Source: UBA8437 sp003445035 | GTDB taxonomy: Bacteria > Planctomycetota > Planctomycetia > Planctomycetales > Planctomycetaceae | Assembly (NCBI GenBank): GCA_937901285.1 | Contig: CALCHI010000402.1 | Span: 1-10,223, forward strand | Length of the DNA stretch: 10,223 nucleotides | Direction of reading: 5' to 3' | Part shown: in pieces, positions 1-7,599 of the stretch | How the letters are laid out: each line of letters begins with the position of its first letter | Position numbering within the stretch: position 1 is the first letter of the stretch | Position numbers and translations under genes: made by a program | The notes under the pieces: generated by a model | The model's database searches: none | What the model was told of the DNA's origin: nothing | Seen by the model: the letters and a program-made list of their open reading frames with translations, nothing else

Positions 1-1
1 A

Positions 2-1417
2 AATACCGGGCCGAACGCGAAGAAAAACATGCCCTACGGCGGTGGCAACGATCATTTCATCCGCCGTTTCTCCTTCACCCGCCGCAATCCGAGCGGGCTG
101 GAGGTGCTGGATGCCATCCGCGCCGTCGACGTGCTGATTGGTCGGCACGAAGTCGATCCGAAGCGAATCGGTTTCACCGGCGAGTCGGGCGGGGGAAACA
201 GCACCTACTGGGTGGGCGCGATCGATTCGCGGATCAAGCTGGTGATCCCGGTCAGCAGTGTCACCACGTTTGATTACTGGATCCGCAAGAACCGCAACTA
301 CGACTGGCACCAGCGGCCGTTCGGGGTCCGGCGACACGTCGGTATCGGCACCCTGCTGGCACTGCATGCACCCCGGCCGCTGCTGGTGATCAGCAGCAAG
401 CGAAGAACCGACGACCACGAGTTCCCGTGGGAGGAGGCCGAACTGTCCTACCGCTGGGCCCGTCACGTCTACGGCCTGGCCGGAGCAAAGTCCGCGATTG
501 CCCACTACGAGTCTCCGACTGCTCATGGCTACCAGGCCGACAAGCGGCAGCAACTGTACCGCTGGGTCGATCGCTGGCTGCAGCCGCCCCGATCGATGGG
601 AGATACGGACCTGGAGGTGAAGGTCGAGCCGGGCGAACGGCTGGAGGTCGGACTCAAGAAAATTGTCCCTGACAACCTGACTCACCTGGACATCTACAAC
701 CGCTGGATCCGTCCGTTGCCACGGATGACCGTCGACGAGGTCGCCAGGTCACCCAGGCCCGCCCGCGACTGGCTGGCCTCGCGACTGGGTTGGCCAGACG
801 AGCGAACGCGTCCGGTTCTGGAGACGGTCGGGAACGAGAAAGGACGCGGCTGGACTGTCACCCGCGGCCGGTTGTCGACCGAATCGGGGATTGTCCTGCC
901 GGCTGTGGTGGTTCGGACATTCGCCGGGGGCGTCTCGCGGGCCGGGACGCCCGTCGGGCTGGTGGTGGGGCGATCTGCAAAGTTGATCAGCCGGGCGCTG
1001 AAGGAGTGTCACAAGGTGGTGGCTGTTTCGCCCCGAGGAACTGGCGAGACCAAGCCGGCCGCCGGCGTGCTGAACAACTGGGGCTGGTTCGTTGGTCGGC
1101 CGCTGGCCGGGCAGCAGGCGTGGGATATCGCCCGTACGGCCGAATGGGTTCGGTCGGGCCAGCGGAAGCAGAAGGGGACGAGGGTTCCGGTGAAGATCTA
1201 TGCCGATCGCGATCACTGGGAGGCCGCCCTGCTGGCTGCGGCGATGAAACCCGAGTTGTTCTCCGGTGGAGAGATCCGTTTGGGTGTCGCATCCTGGAAG
1301 GACCTGCTGAAGAAGCCCCAGGACGTCGGGCCGGCCGCGGTGCCGGGATTGTTTGAGAAATTGGATGTGCCGCACCTGTCCCGGATGGTCGGAAGTGTGA
1401 AAGTGGTGAGTCCCTAA
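2..1417 (+). CDS. Acetyl-xylan-esterase-like tandem alpha/beta-hydrolase, 5'-truncated
   Basis: The reading frame is open from position 2, so the start lies upstream of the window; the ATG at 29 is an internal Met (residues below are counted from it). The first domain is a serine alpha/beta-hydrolase of the acetyl xylan esterase / dienelactone hydrolase type. It has a nucleophile elbow GESGGG (Ser about residue 53), an acid candidate in the strand ending RRTDDHE (Asp 128/129), and a His in the motif SPTAHGYQ (about 166), followed by a helix ending WVDRWL. Such enzymes remove acetyl or other ester groups from polysaccharides or small esters; the substrate cannot be read here. From about residue 290 a second hydrolase-like region follows: VVAVSPRGTGET resembles the strand and loop after the oxyanion region, and GRPLAGQQAWDIARTAEWV resembles the following helix. 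Where the second nucleophile elbow is expected there is YADRDHWEAALLAAA, with no G-x-S-x-G, and the protein ends soon after. I infer one active and one non-catalytic domain. The stop is 25 bases before the next gene. The family is well supported, the substrate is not. Confidence 0.85.
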   Translation, partial: NTGPNAKKNMPYGGGNDHFIRRFSFTRRNPSGLEVLDAIRAVDVLIGRHEVDPKRIGFTGESGGGNSTYWVGAIDSRIKLVIPVSSVTTFDYWIRKNRNYDWHQRPFGVRRHVGIGTLLALHAPRPLLVISSKRRTDDHEFPWEEAELSYRWARHVYGLAGAKSAIAHYESPTAHGYQADKRQQLYRWVDRWLQPPRSMGDTDLEVKVEPGERLEVGLKKIVPDNLTHLDIYNRWIRPLPRMTVDEVARSPRPARDWLASRLGWPDERTRPVLETVGNEKGRGWTVTRGRLSTESGIVLPAVVVRTFAGGVSRAGTPVGLVVGRSAKLISRALKECHKVVAVSPRGTGETKPAAGVLNNWGWFVGRPLAGQQAWDIARTAEWVRSGQRKQKGTRVPVKIYADRDHWEAALLAAAMKPELFSGGEIRLGVASWKDLLKKPQDVGPAAVPGLFEKLDVPHLSRMVGSVKVVSP

Positions 1418-1442
1418 CGGTGTCTGCCCGGAGAACACAGAG

Positions 1443-3008
1443 ATGACACGTGTCCGTCGATGTTTTTTGCTCTCGTTGATCCTCCCGGCACTCTGTGTCC
1501 TGGTGACGGAGGCCGGTCCGTCCGAGGCGGCCGAGCCGTTGCCGTTCCTGATGGCCAGCGACTTCAGCGACATGGAACTGGTGGCCTGGCGGATCGAGCA
1601 GGGTCGCCCGGACAAGGCCAACCCGCTGCTCGAGCCGGAAATGCCCTGGGATGCCGGTGGTGTCTTCAGCCACGGAACCGTCCTGAAGGACCCGATCGAC
1701 GGCCGCTTCAAGGCCTGGCAGATCTCTACGCCGCTGTCGCGGCGTTTCGGGCCGGGAACCTGGCGTCACGATCGCTGGTTGACCTATCTCGAGAGCGACG
1801 ACGGGGTGCGATGGCGTCGGCCGCGGCTCGGGCTGATTCCGTGGGAAGGCCACGCGAAGACGAACCTGATCATGGAACTCTGGTGCTCGTACGCCTCGGT
1901 CAACATCGATCCCAGGCGGAAGTTCCCCTACGAGATGTTCGTATTCCGGTACCCGGGCTACCCGGGGGCCAGTGGACGGGTCAAGGGGCTGCCGCTTCCG
2001 GAGGGAGCTAAAAAGCACCCCTACGGCCTGTATCGCTTCCGTTCCCGCGACGGCATCAGCTGGGAACCCACCGTGGGGCCGATTGATCTCAATACGTCGG
2101 ACAGCTGTTTCATTTATCGCCAGGAGGACGGCTCCTACGTGTCGTTCCACAAGACCGAGCTTCCGGCGTTTCCCGGCGGGGTGACTCCCTTTGACATCGC
2201 CGACGGCGGTGTCCGCCTGATCGGTCGACGGACCAGTCCCGACGGTCTTCGCTGGAGCGATCCCACCCGGCTGGTGATGACTCCCGACTGGCGGGATCCG
2301 GGAGACACGCAGTTCATGGAACTGTGCCCGTTGAAGGTGCCTGGTGGATACGTGGCCACCCTGACGGTCTATCACAATCACACGCAGCGGATCGATCTGC
2401 AGTGGGCTGCGTCGCGCGACGGGATCAACTGGTGGCGACCCGACCGCCGTGCGGCGCTGCCGAATCCGCCCCTGGGCGAGTACGGCGGCGGCATGATCTG
2501 GCCGATGCGTCAGCCGGTTCCCGATGGCGACCGGTTGCATGTCTATTACAGCGGCAACGAGAGCCTGCACGGGGACCTGTTCAACACCGACAAGTCCGGA
2601 CCTCGACGGCTCAAGGCTCGCGGCGAACGGCTCAGCCGCCAGTCCAGCTCGTTGCCGAATTTCGGGGCGCTGTGCCGGGCGACATGGAGTTCCGGCCGAT
2701 TGTGGGCACTGGCTCCGGCGATCGGAGGCCCCTACGTCGGCACCGCGACCACCGTGGTCCGTGAGCTGGCCGACCGCCAACTGCTGGTCAATGTCGTGAC
2801 CCGGAAGGGTGGTAGCCTGAGGGCCGAGTTGCTCGACGGCGGAGGCCGCGTCGTGAAAGGGTTCTCGGCCAAGGACTGCCAGCCCGTGCAGGGTGATCAC
2901 CACCGGGTGGCATTGCGTTGGCAGGGTGGCAAGCAGGCACCGAAGACCGCATCGCGCGTCCGGTTTCTGCTGAAACGGTGTTTTGTTTACGGGTTTGGTG
3001 TCGAATGA
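1443..3008 (+). CDS. Secreted GH32/GH43-like five-bladed propeller protein
   Basis: This is a 521-residue protein with a Sec signal peptide (MTRVRRCFLLSLILPALCVL, cleavage near residue 30 after SEAA). The ATG at 1443 has GGAG at 1430-1433, nine bases upstream. The motif S-x-D-G-x-x-W recurs at about residues 118, 201, 265 and 324 (SDDGVRW, SRDGISW, SPDGLRW, SRDGINW), one per propeller blade. Segments such as RPRLGL and DTQFMEL match what I recall of planctomycete proteins annotated as 'glycosyl hydrolase family 32 domain'. The C-terminal region (about 440-521) looks like the beta-sandwich that ends such proteins: LRAELLDGGGRVVKGFSAKDC, then GDHHRVALRW, then VRFLLKRCFVYGF. It probably binds or hydrolyses a glycan in the periplasm or at the cell surface. 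I cannot assign the catalytic pair with confidence: E293 in FMELCP and D285 in WRDPGD are candidates, but canonical WMNDPNG is absent, so a non-catalytic binding role remains possible. It lies 25 bases after the esterase-like gene and is probably co-transcribed. Confidence 0.82.
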   Translation: MTRVRRCFLLSLILPALCVLVTEAGPSEAAEPLPFLMASDFSDMELVAWRIEQGRPDKANPLLEPEMPWDAGGVFSHGTVLKDPIDGRFKAWQISTPLSRRFGPGTWRHDRWLTYLESDDGVRWRRPRLGLIPWEGHAKTNLIMELWCSYASVNIDPRRKFPYEMFVFRYPGYPGASGRVKGLPLPEGAKKHPYGLYRFRSRDGISWEPTVGPIDLNTSDSCFIYRQEDGSYVSFHKTELPAFPGGVTPFDIADGGVRLIGRRTSPDGLRWSDPTRLVMTPDWRDPGDTQFMELCPLKVPGGYVATLTVYHNHTQRIDLQWAASRDGINWWRPDRRAALPNPPLGEYGGGMIWPMRQPVPDGDRLHVYYSGNESLHGDLFNTDKSGPRRLKARGERLSRQSSSLPNFGALCRATWSSGRLWALAPAIGGPYVGTATTVVRELADRQLLVNVVTRKGGSLRAELLDGGGRVVKGFSAKDCQPVQGDHHRVALRWQGGKQAPKTASRVRFLLKRCFVYGFGVE

Positions 3009-3039
3009 GTTCGCCGGGTTGTTTCCAGCGAGAGACGTT

Positions 3040-3045
3040 GAGGAG
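3040..3045 (+). promoter_or_regulatory. Ribosome binding site that fixes the start of the BNR gene
   Basis: GAGGAG lies seven bases before the ATG at 3053 and favours that start. The alternative in-frame ATG at 3005 overlaps the upstream stop codon as ATGA but has no good Shine-Dalgarno sequence, and it would put 16 extra residues before the twin-arginine signal. Confidence 0.6.
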
Positions 3046-3052
3046 ATCAGCG

Positions 3053-4342
3053 ATGATGATGAACCGACGAGATGCCCTGGCCGTCCTGGCCGGTGGAACG
3101 CTGTCGCTGGCCGATGCCGCGTTGTCGGCGGCACCGAAGAAGGTCCACGCGACGACTCTCCTGTCGCGAAATGGCAGTGGTCGAGCGACGGCCTATGCCG
3201 AGGCGAACAAGATTGTCACCGTCGGTCAGAAGTCTCATGTCACATGGCTCGATTCGGTCAAGGGCGGATTCCGGGTGCGCATCCGGACACTCGACCGTAA
3301 GAGCGGCCAGTGGTCGAAGACATGGACCGTCGGCCCGGCTCACGACAATCACGGTGGGCCATCCCTGACCGTCGACAGTCGTGGCCACCTGCACGTGGTC
3401 TATTTTCCGCATCATCATCCGTTCCGGTATCGTGCGTCGCTGAAACCCAACGATGCGTCGGCGTGGAGTGACGAGGTGGAGTTCGGTCGAAAGCTGACCT
3501 ACCCCACGCTGGTCTGTGGTGCCGACGACACGCTGTACATGACGGCCCGTCGCAGCCACGGCAAGATGCCCTGGACGGTGGAGATGTGGAAGAAGCCGGT
3601 CGGCAAGGACTGGGAGATGGTTGGCACGATCCTGCGGTCCCGTGCCGTCGGGTACAGCCATTTCCAGGAGGCCCTGGCGTGGGGACCCGATCACAAGCGG
3701 CTGCACCTGTCGGTGCGAATCTACGAGAACGGTGGCTCGGTTGAGGTGGTCGGCTACATGTACAGCGACGATTTCGGCAAGACGTGGCGAGGCCGAAACG
3801 GTCGGCCGCTTGCACAGCCGGTTTCCGCCGAGACGATCGACGTGATCGCTTCGGGTGGTCGTGTCGAAGGAAAGTCGAGTCACAAGTGCGGCACGATCTC
3901 AGTTACCGGTGACGGTCGGCCGGTCGTACTCTACTCGTCTTCGAACAATCCGGGGGCCGAGATGATCCTGGCGACACCCGACGGCAAGTCGGGCTGGCAT
4001 CGGCACGGGTTGGCCTCGGCCCTTTCCGAGAAATGGCCCGAGTGGAGGATCGGCCCGGCTGCGGAGGTTTCGATCAACAGGCAGGGCACGATGTACGTGC
4101 TGGCCGCGATGGCGACCGAAGGCAAAAACGACGTCGCGCTGATCTCGTCGAAGGACCTGGGCCGGACGATCGAGGTCGAGCGTCCTGCGGCGGGAGTGAA
4201 GCAGGCCAAGAAATGGCTGGCCAACCTCGAGCGAGCGACCGGCCACCACCAGGTCAACGGTCGGCCGGGCGTGATCTTCACCGCCGGAACCCGGGGCAAG
4301 GGGAACACCGACATCCTCAGCAACGACGTGTTCTGGGCGTAA
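3053..4342 (+). CDS. Tat-exported BNR/Asp-box repeat protein (BNR_4-like)
   Basis: This 429-residue protein begins MMMNRRDALAVLAGG, a twin-arginine signal (R5-R6) with a mildly hydrophobic core, and likely cleavage after ADAALSA. It is therefore expected to be folded in the cytoplasm and exported by Tat, unlike the Sec-type neighbours. The body reads as a beta-propeller. Residues about 98-126 (DNHGGPSLTVDSRGHLHVVY, then PHHHPFRYR) match what I recall of the BNR_4 family, and YSDDFGKTWR (about 237-246) is a canonical Asp-box, S-x-D-x-G-x-T-W. BNR_4-type proteins include sialidase-like folds, and some relatives are polysaccharide lyases, such as ulvan lyases of PL24/PL25; from sequence alone I cannot say whether this one is a lyase, hydrolase or binding protein. 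The start was chosen for the ribosome binding site at 3040-3045. The gene follows the GH32/43-like gene after 44 bases and is likely in the same operon. Family placement is good, the activity is unknown. Confidence 0.82.
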   Translation: MMMNRRDALAVLAGGTLSLADAALSAAPKKVHATTLLSRNGSGRATAYAEANKIVTVGQKSHVTWLDSVKGGFRVRIRTLDRKSGQWSKTWTVGPAHDNHGGPSLTVDSRGHLHVVYFPHHHPFRYRASLKPNDASAWSDEVEFGRKLTYPTLVCGADDTLYMTARRSHGKMPWTVEMWKKPVGKDWEMVGTILRSRAVGYSHFQEALAWGPDHKRLHLSVRIYENGGSVEVVGYMYSDDFGKTWRGRNGRPLAQPVSAETIDVIASGGRVEGKSSHKCGTISVTGDGRPVVLYSSSNNPGAEMILATPDGKSGWHRHGLASALSEKWPEWRIGPAAEVSINRQGTMYVLAAMATEGKNDVALISSKDLGRTIEVERPAAGVKQAKKWLANLERATGHHQVNGRPGVIFTAGTRGKGNTDILSNDVFWA

Positions 4343-4446
4343 GTTTCTGCCGACCGAAGAGGTTCGAGCTTGGATGGGCGAGCCGGGTTGGTCAGGATAG
4401 AGGACAGATGGCAGCCGGTGGGGGCCGGATCACAATGGTCTTGCTC

Positions 4447-4451
4447 AGGGG
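4447..4451 (+). promoter_or_regulatory. Ribosome binding site that decides between two starts of the PQQ-like gene
   Basis: AGGGG at 4447-4451 is nine bases before the ATG at 4461 and only three before the ATG at 4455. The spacing favours 4461, which also gives a cleaner signal peptide starting MSNKLLLLL. Confidence 0.5.
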
Positions 4452-4460
4452 TCGATGACA

Positions 4461-5991
<1,531 letters not shown>

Positions 5992-5996
<5 letters not shown>

Positions 5997-6016
5997 AGCC
6001 GGCGACGGAGGCTACT
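5992..6016. terminator. Imperfect hairpin across the two convergent stop codons (possible bidirectional terminator)
   Basis: AGTA (5992-5995) and GCC (5998-6000) can pair with GGC and TACT (6010-6016), a 7-bp stem with a 2-base bulge and a 9-base loop. The TAG stops of both flanking genes (+ 5994-5996, - 6012-6014) lie largely inside it. No clear T-run follows on either side, so it is a weak terminator candidate. Confidence 0.3.
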
Positions 6017-7493
6017 GGGATTTCGTCTTCGGTTGCCGCCCGCGGGTGGTGCCGTCGCGGCCGACCGGGATCGACGTCGCTCGCGGCGTCTTCCCCGGCT
6101 CGACCTCGGTCCACTCGCCGATGCTGGCACCCGAGGGCCTTGGCCCCGACGGTCGCAGTGCGTCACCGGCGGGCTTGTAGCGGATCGATTCCAGGTGGGG
6201 CGTTTCGATCCGTTTTCCCCGGTTGGCTCGCGAGATCATCAGGGATTCGATCATCCCGGTGACCAGGTAGGTTCGCTCGACGGGATTGGGTGCCTGGCCG
6301 GTGATCAGGAAGTTCTCGATGTTTCGGCCGAGGTACCCGAAGGCGGCGTGAGTCGGCCCGCTGTCGGTGTGGTATTCGAGAGACTCGGTTGTCTTGCCCC
6401 GTGTTTCGGCGTAGGCGAACTTCTTAACGAAGCCGTCACCGAGCATCAGTACGGTTGCCCTCAGCCCGTCGGTGTACTCGACCAGGAACACGTGGGGATC
6501 GTCGACCTTTTTTGGATCGACTCGGCCCGGGCCGCCCTCGACCCGCTTGATCGCCGCGTTGGCCAACTCCATCGACCAGCGTCCCGACTCGGCCGCTTTC
6601 CAGACCTCGTCGTCGGAGAGGCACTGCACACTGCGGACGCCGGTCTCACCGCCTTTTCGGCGTTCGACCTGGGACTGCAGGATCTCCAGGGCGTGGTACC
6701 CGTATCGTTCGACCATGTGAAATCCGATGACCAGGGCGTGGTCGATCGGTTCCCCGAGGGTGTGCTCGAAGTTGGGCTTGCGCCAGACGACTGGCATGGC
6801 CGAGGCGGCCCAGAACGGAATCCTGTGCTTCCGGGCGGTCTCGTACATGTACTGCGCATCAGCCCAGCGGTAGGACAGGTGCTTGTCGTTGTAAATGGGG
6901 ACGGATCGACCGGAGGCGATGATCGTGGCCGAGATCTGGTCGAAGAAATAACGCCTGGGTGTCATCTCCTGGCCCAGCGGCGAGATCGAATAGTCGCCGT
7001 GCTCGCCGATCAGCAGTACGGCATCGACGGCCAGGTCGCTGCCGCCCAGTGTCAGCGCACCGCGAATGCTCTCGAAGACGGGGACGTCGAACTTGTGGGC
7101 CACCTGCAGTCCGATGTCGTTCTGGTGAACCTGGTCGAGGTAGAGCGAGACGACCCTGGTCCGCGGGGCCAGCAGGCCGTCATCGGTGGGGAAGCCACGG
7201 AGAAACTTGCCGACAATCACGTCGGCGTGGCTGCCGGGGAAATACGTCGTGGCGATGGCGGCCACGCGAATCGGTTTCTCGGCCCCGACCGGTTCGGTCG
7301 AGGACAGGTTGTCGGGCTGGTCGTCGGTGGGCAAAGCGCGACTGTCTTCGGGCATGGGGGGACTCGTCGAGTCGTTGCGAACGGTTGGGGGTGTTGGATT
7401 CGGGGATCGGCCGCTGCCGAGAACGAATGTCACGGCCACCAGGCAGGTGGTCGCAGCGACGATTGACAGCGATCCGGTGCGAGGTGATGCCAC
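6012..7493 (-). CDS. Exported Gfo/Idh-like protein of unknown function
   Basis: This 493-residue protein starts with GTG (7491-7493 on the minus strand), preceded by GGAG (7502-7505) with eight bases between. Residues 8-27 (SLSIVAATTCLVAVTFVLGS) form a signal anchor or signal peptide; there is no lipobox and no twin-arginine motif. A Pro/Ser/Asp-rich linker (about 30-74) follows. The main domain begins at about 75 (IRVAAIATTYFPGSHADVIV), continues with a strand-rich VVSLYLDQ and AVDAVLLIGEHGDYS (about 156-169), and ends with a Gfo/Idh/MocA-like tail, TYLVTGMIESLMISRA and RGKRIETPHL. The usual Gfo/Idh GxGxxG nucleotide-binding loop near the start of the first strand is absent. I recall similar planctomycete proteins annotated only as hypothetical or oxidoreductase-like. 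A tail of about 50 residues, rich in Pro, Arg and Gly, follows the domain. It converges on the PQQ-like gene and diverges from the long dehydrogenase-type gene. The reading frame is supported by signal peptide, RBS and composition; the function is not. Confidence 0.72.
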   Translation of the reverse strand: MASPRTGSLSIVAATTCLVAVTFVLGSGRSPNPTPPTVRNDSTSPPMPEDSRALPTDDQPDNLSSTEPVGAEKPIRVAAIATTYFPGSHADVIVGKFLRGFPTDDGLLAPRTRVVSLYLDQVHQNDIGLQVAHKFDVPVFESIRGALTLGGSDLAVDAVLLIGEHGDYSISPLGQEMTPRRYFFDQISATIIASGRSVPIYNDKHLSYRWADAQYMYETARKHRIPFWAASAMPVVWRKPNFEHTLGEPIDHALVIGFHMVERYGYHALEILQSQVERRKGGETGVRSVQCLSDDEVWKAAESGRWSMELANAAIKRVEGGPGRVDPKKVDDPHVFLVEYTDGLRATVLMLGDGFVKKFAYAETRGKTTESLEYHTDSGPTHAAFGYLGRNIENFLITGQAPNPVERTYLVTGMIESLMISRANRGKRIETPHLESIRYKPAGDALRPSGPRPSGASIGEWTEVEPGKTPRATSIPVGRDGTTRGRQPKTKSQ

Positions 7494-7599
7494 GATGGAG
7501 ACTCCGTGCGGTAAACGGGACCGGTATGATTATTGCCCGAGTTGATTCCGTCTGCGACCCAGTTGAGAACGACTGCTGGTCGAGTCAGAATGCCAAGTC
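7494..7599. promoter_or_regulatory. Divergent intergenic region with candidate promoter element
   Basis: These 106 bases separate two divergent genes and should hold both promoters. TATGAT at 7525-7530 on the + strand matches the sigma70 -10 consensus at five of six positions, but I see no good -35 at the right distance, and planctomycete promoters are poorly defined. I saw no operator palindrome or riboswitch. Confidence 0.3.
7502..7505 (-). promoter_or_regulatory. Ribosome binding site for the GTG-started Gfo/Idh-like gene
   Basis: GGAG on the minus strand lies eight bases before the GTG at 7493. It supports this non-ATG start, which also places the hydrophobic segment close to the N-terminus, as expected for an export signal. 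Confidence 0.5.

Noticed and set aside
749..1711. Minus-strand open frame of about 320 codons
   Set aside because: It overlaps two better-supported genes, and its product has the Ser/Arg/Pro-rich look of an antisense frame.
3005..3052. Alternative start of the BNR gene at 3005, overlapping the stop of the previous gene
   Set aside because: No good ribosome binding site, and it would bury the Tat motif behind 16 residues; the GAGGAG at 3040-3045 favours 3053.
987..3134. Long minus-strand open frame of about 715 codons
   Set aside because: It lies opposite the hydrolase and GH32/43-like genes, has low-complexity Arg/Pro-rich composition, no export signal or known motif, and is explained by GC-rich antisense frames.
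6033..7466. Plus-strand open frame of about 477 codons opposite the Gfo/Idh-like gene
   Set aside because: The minus-strand frame has an RBS, a signal segment and natural domain composition; the plus-strand translation is Arg/Gly/Asp-rich with no motif, so it is a shadow.
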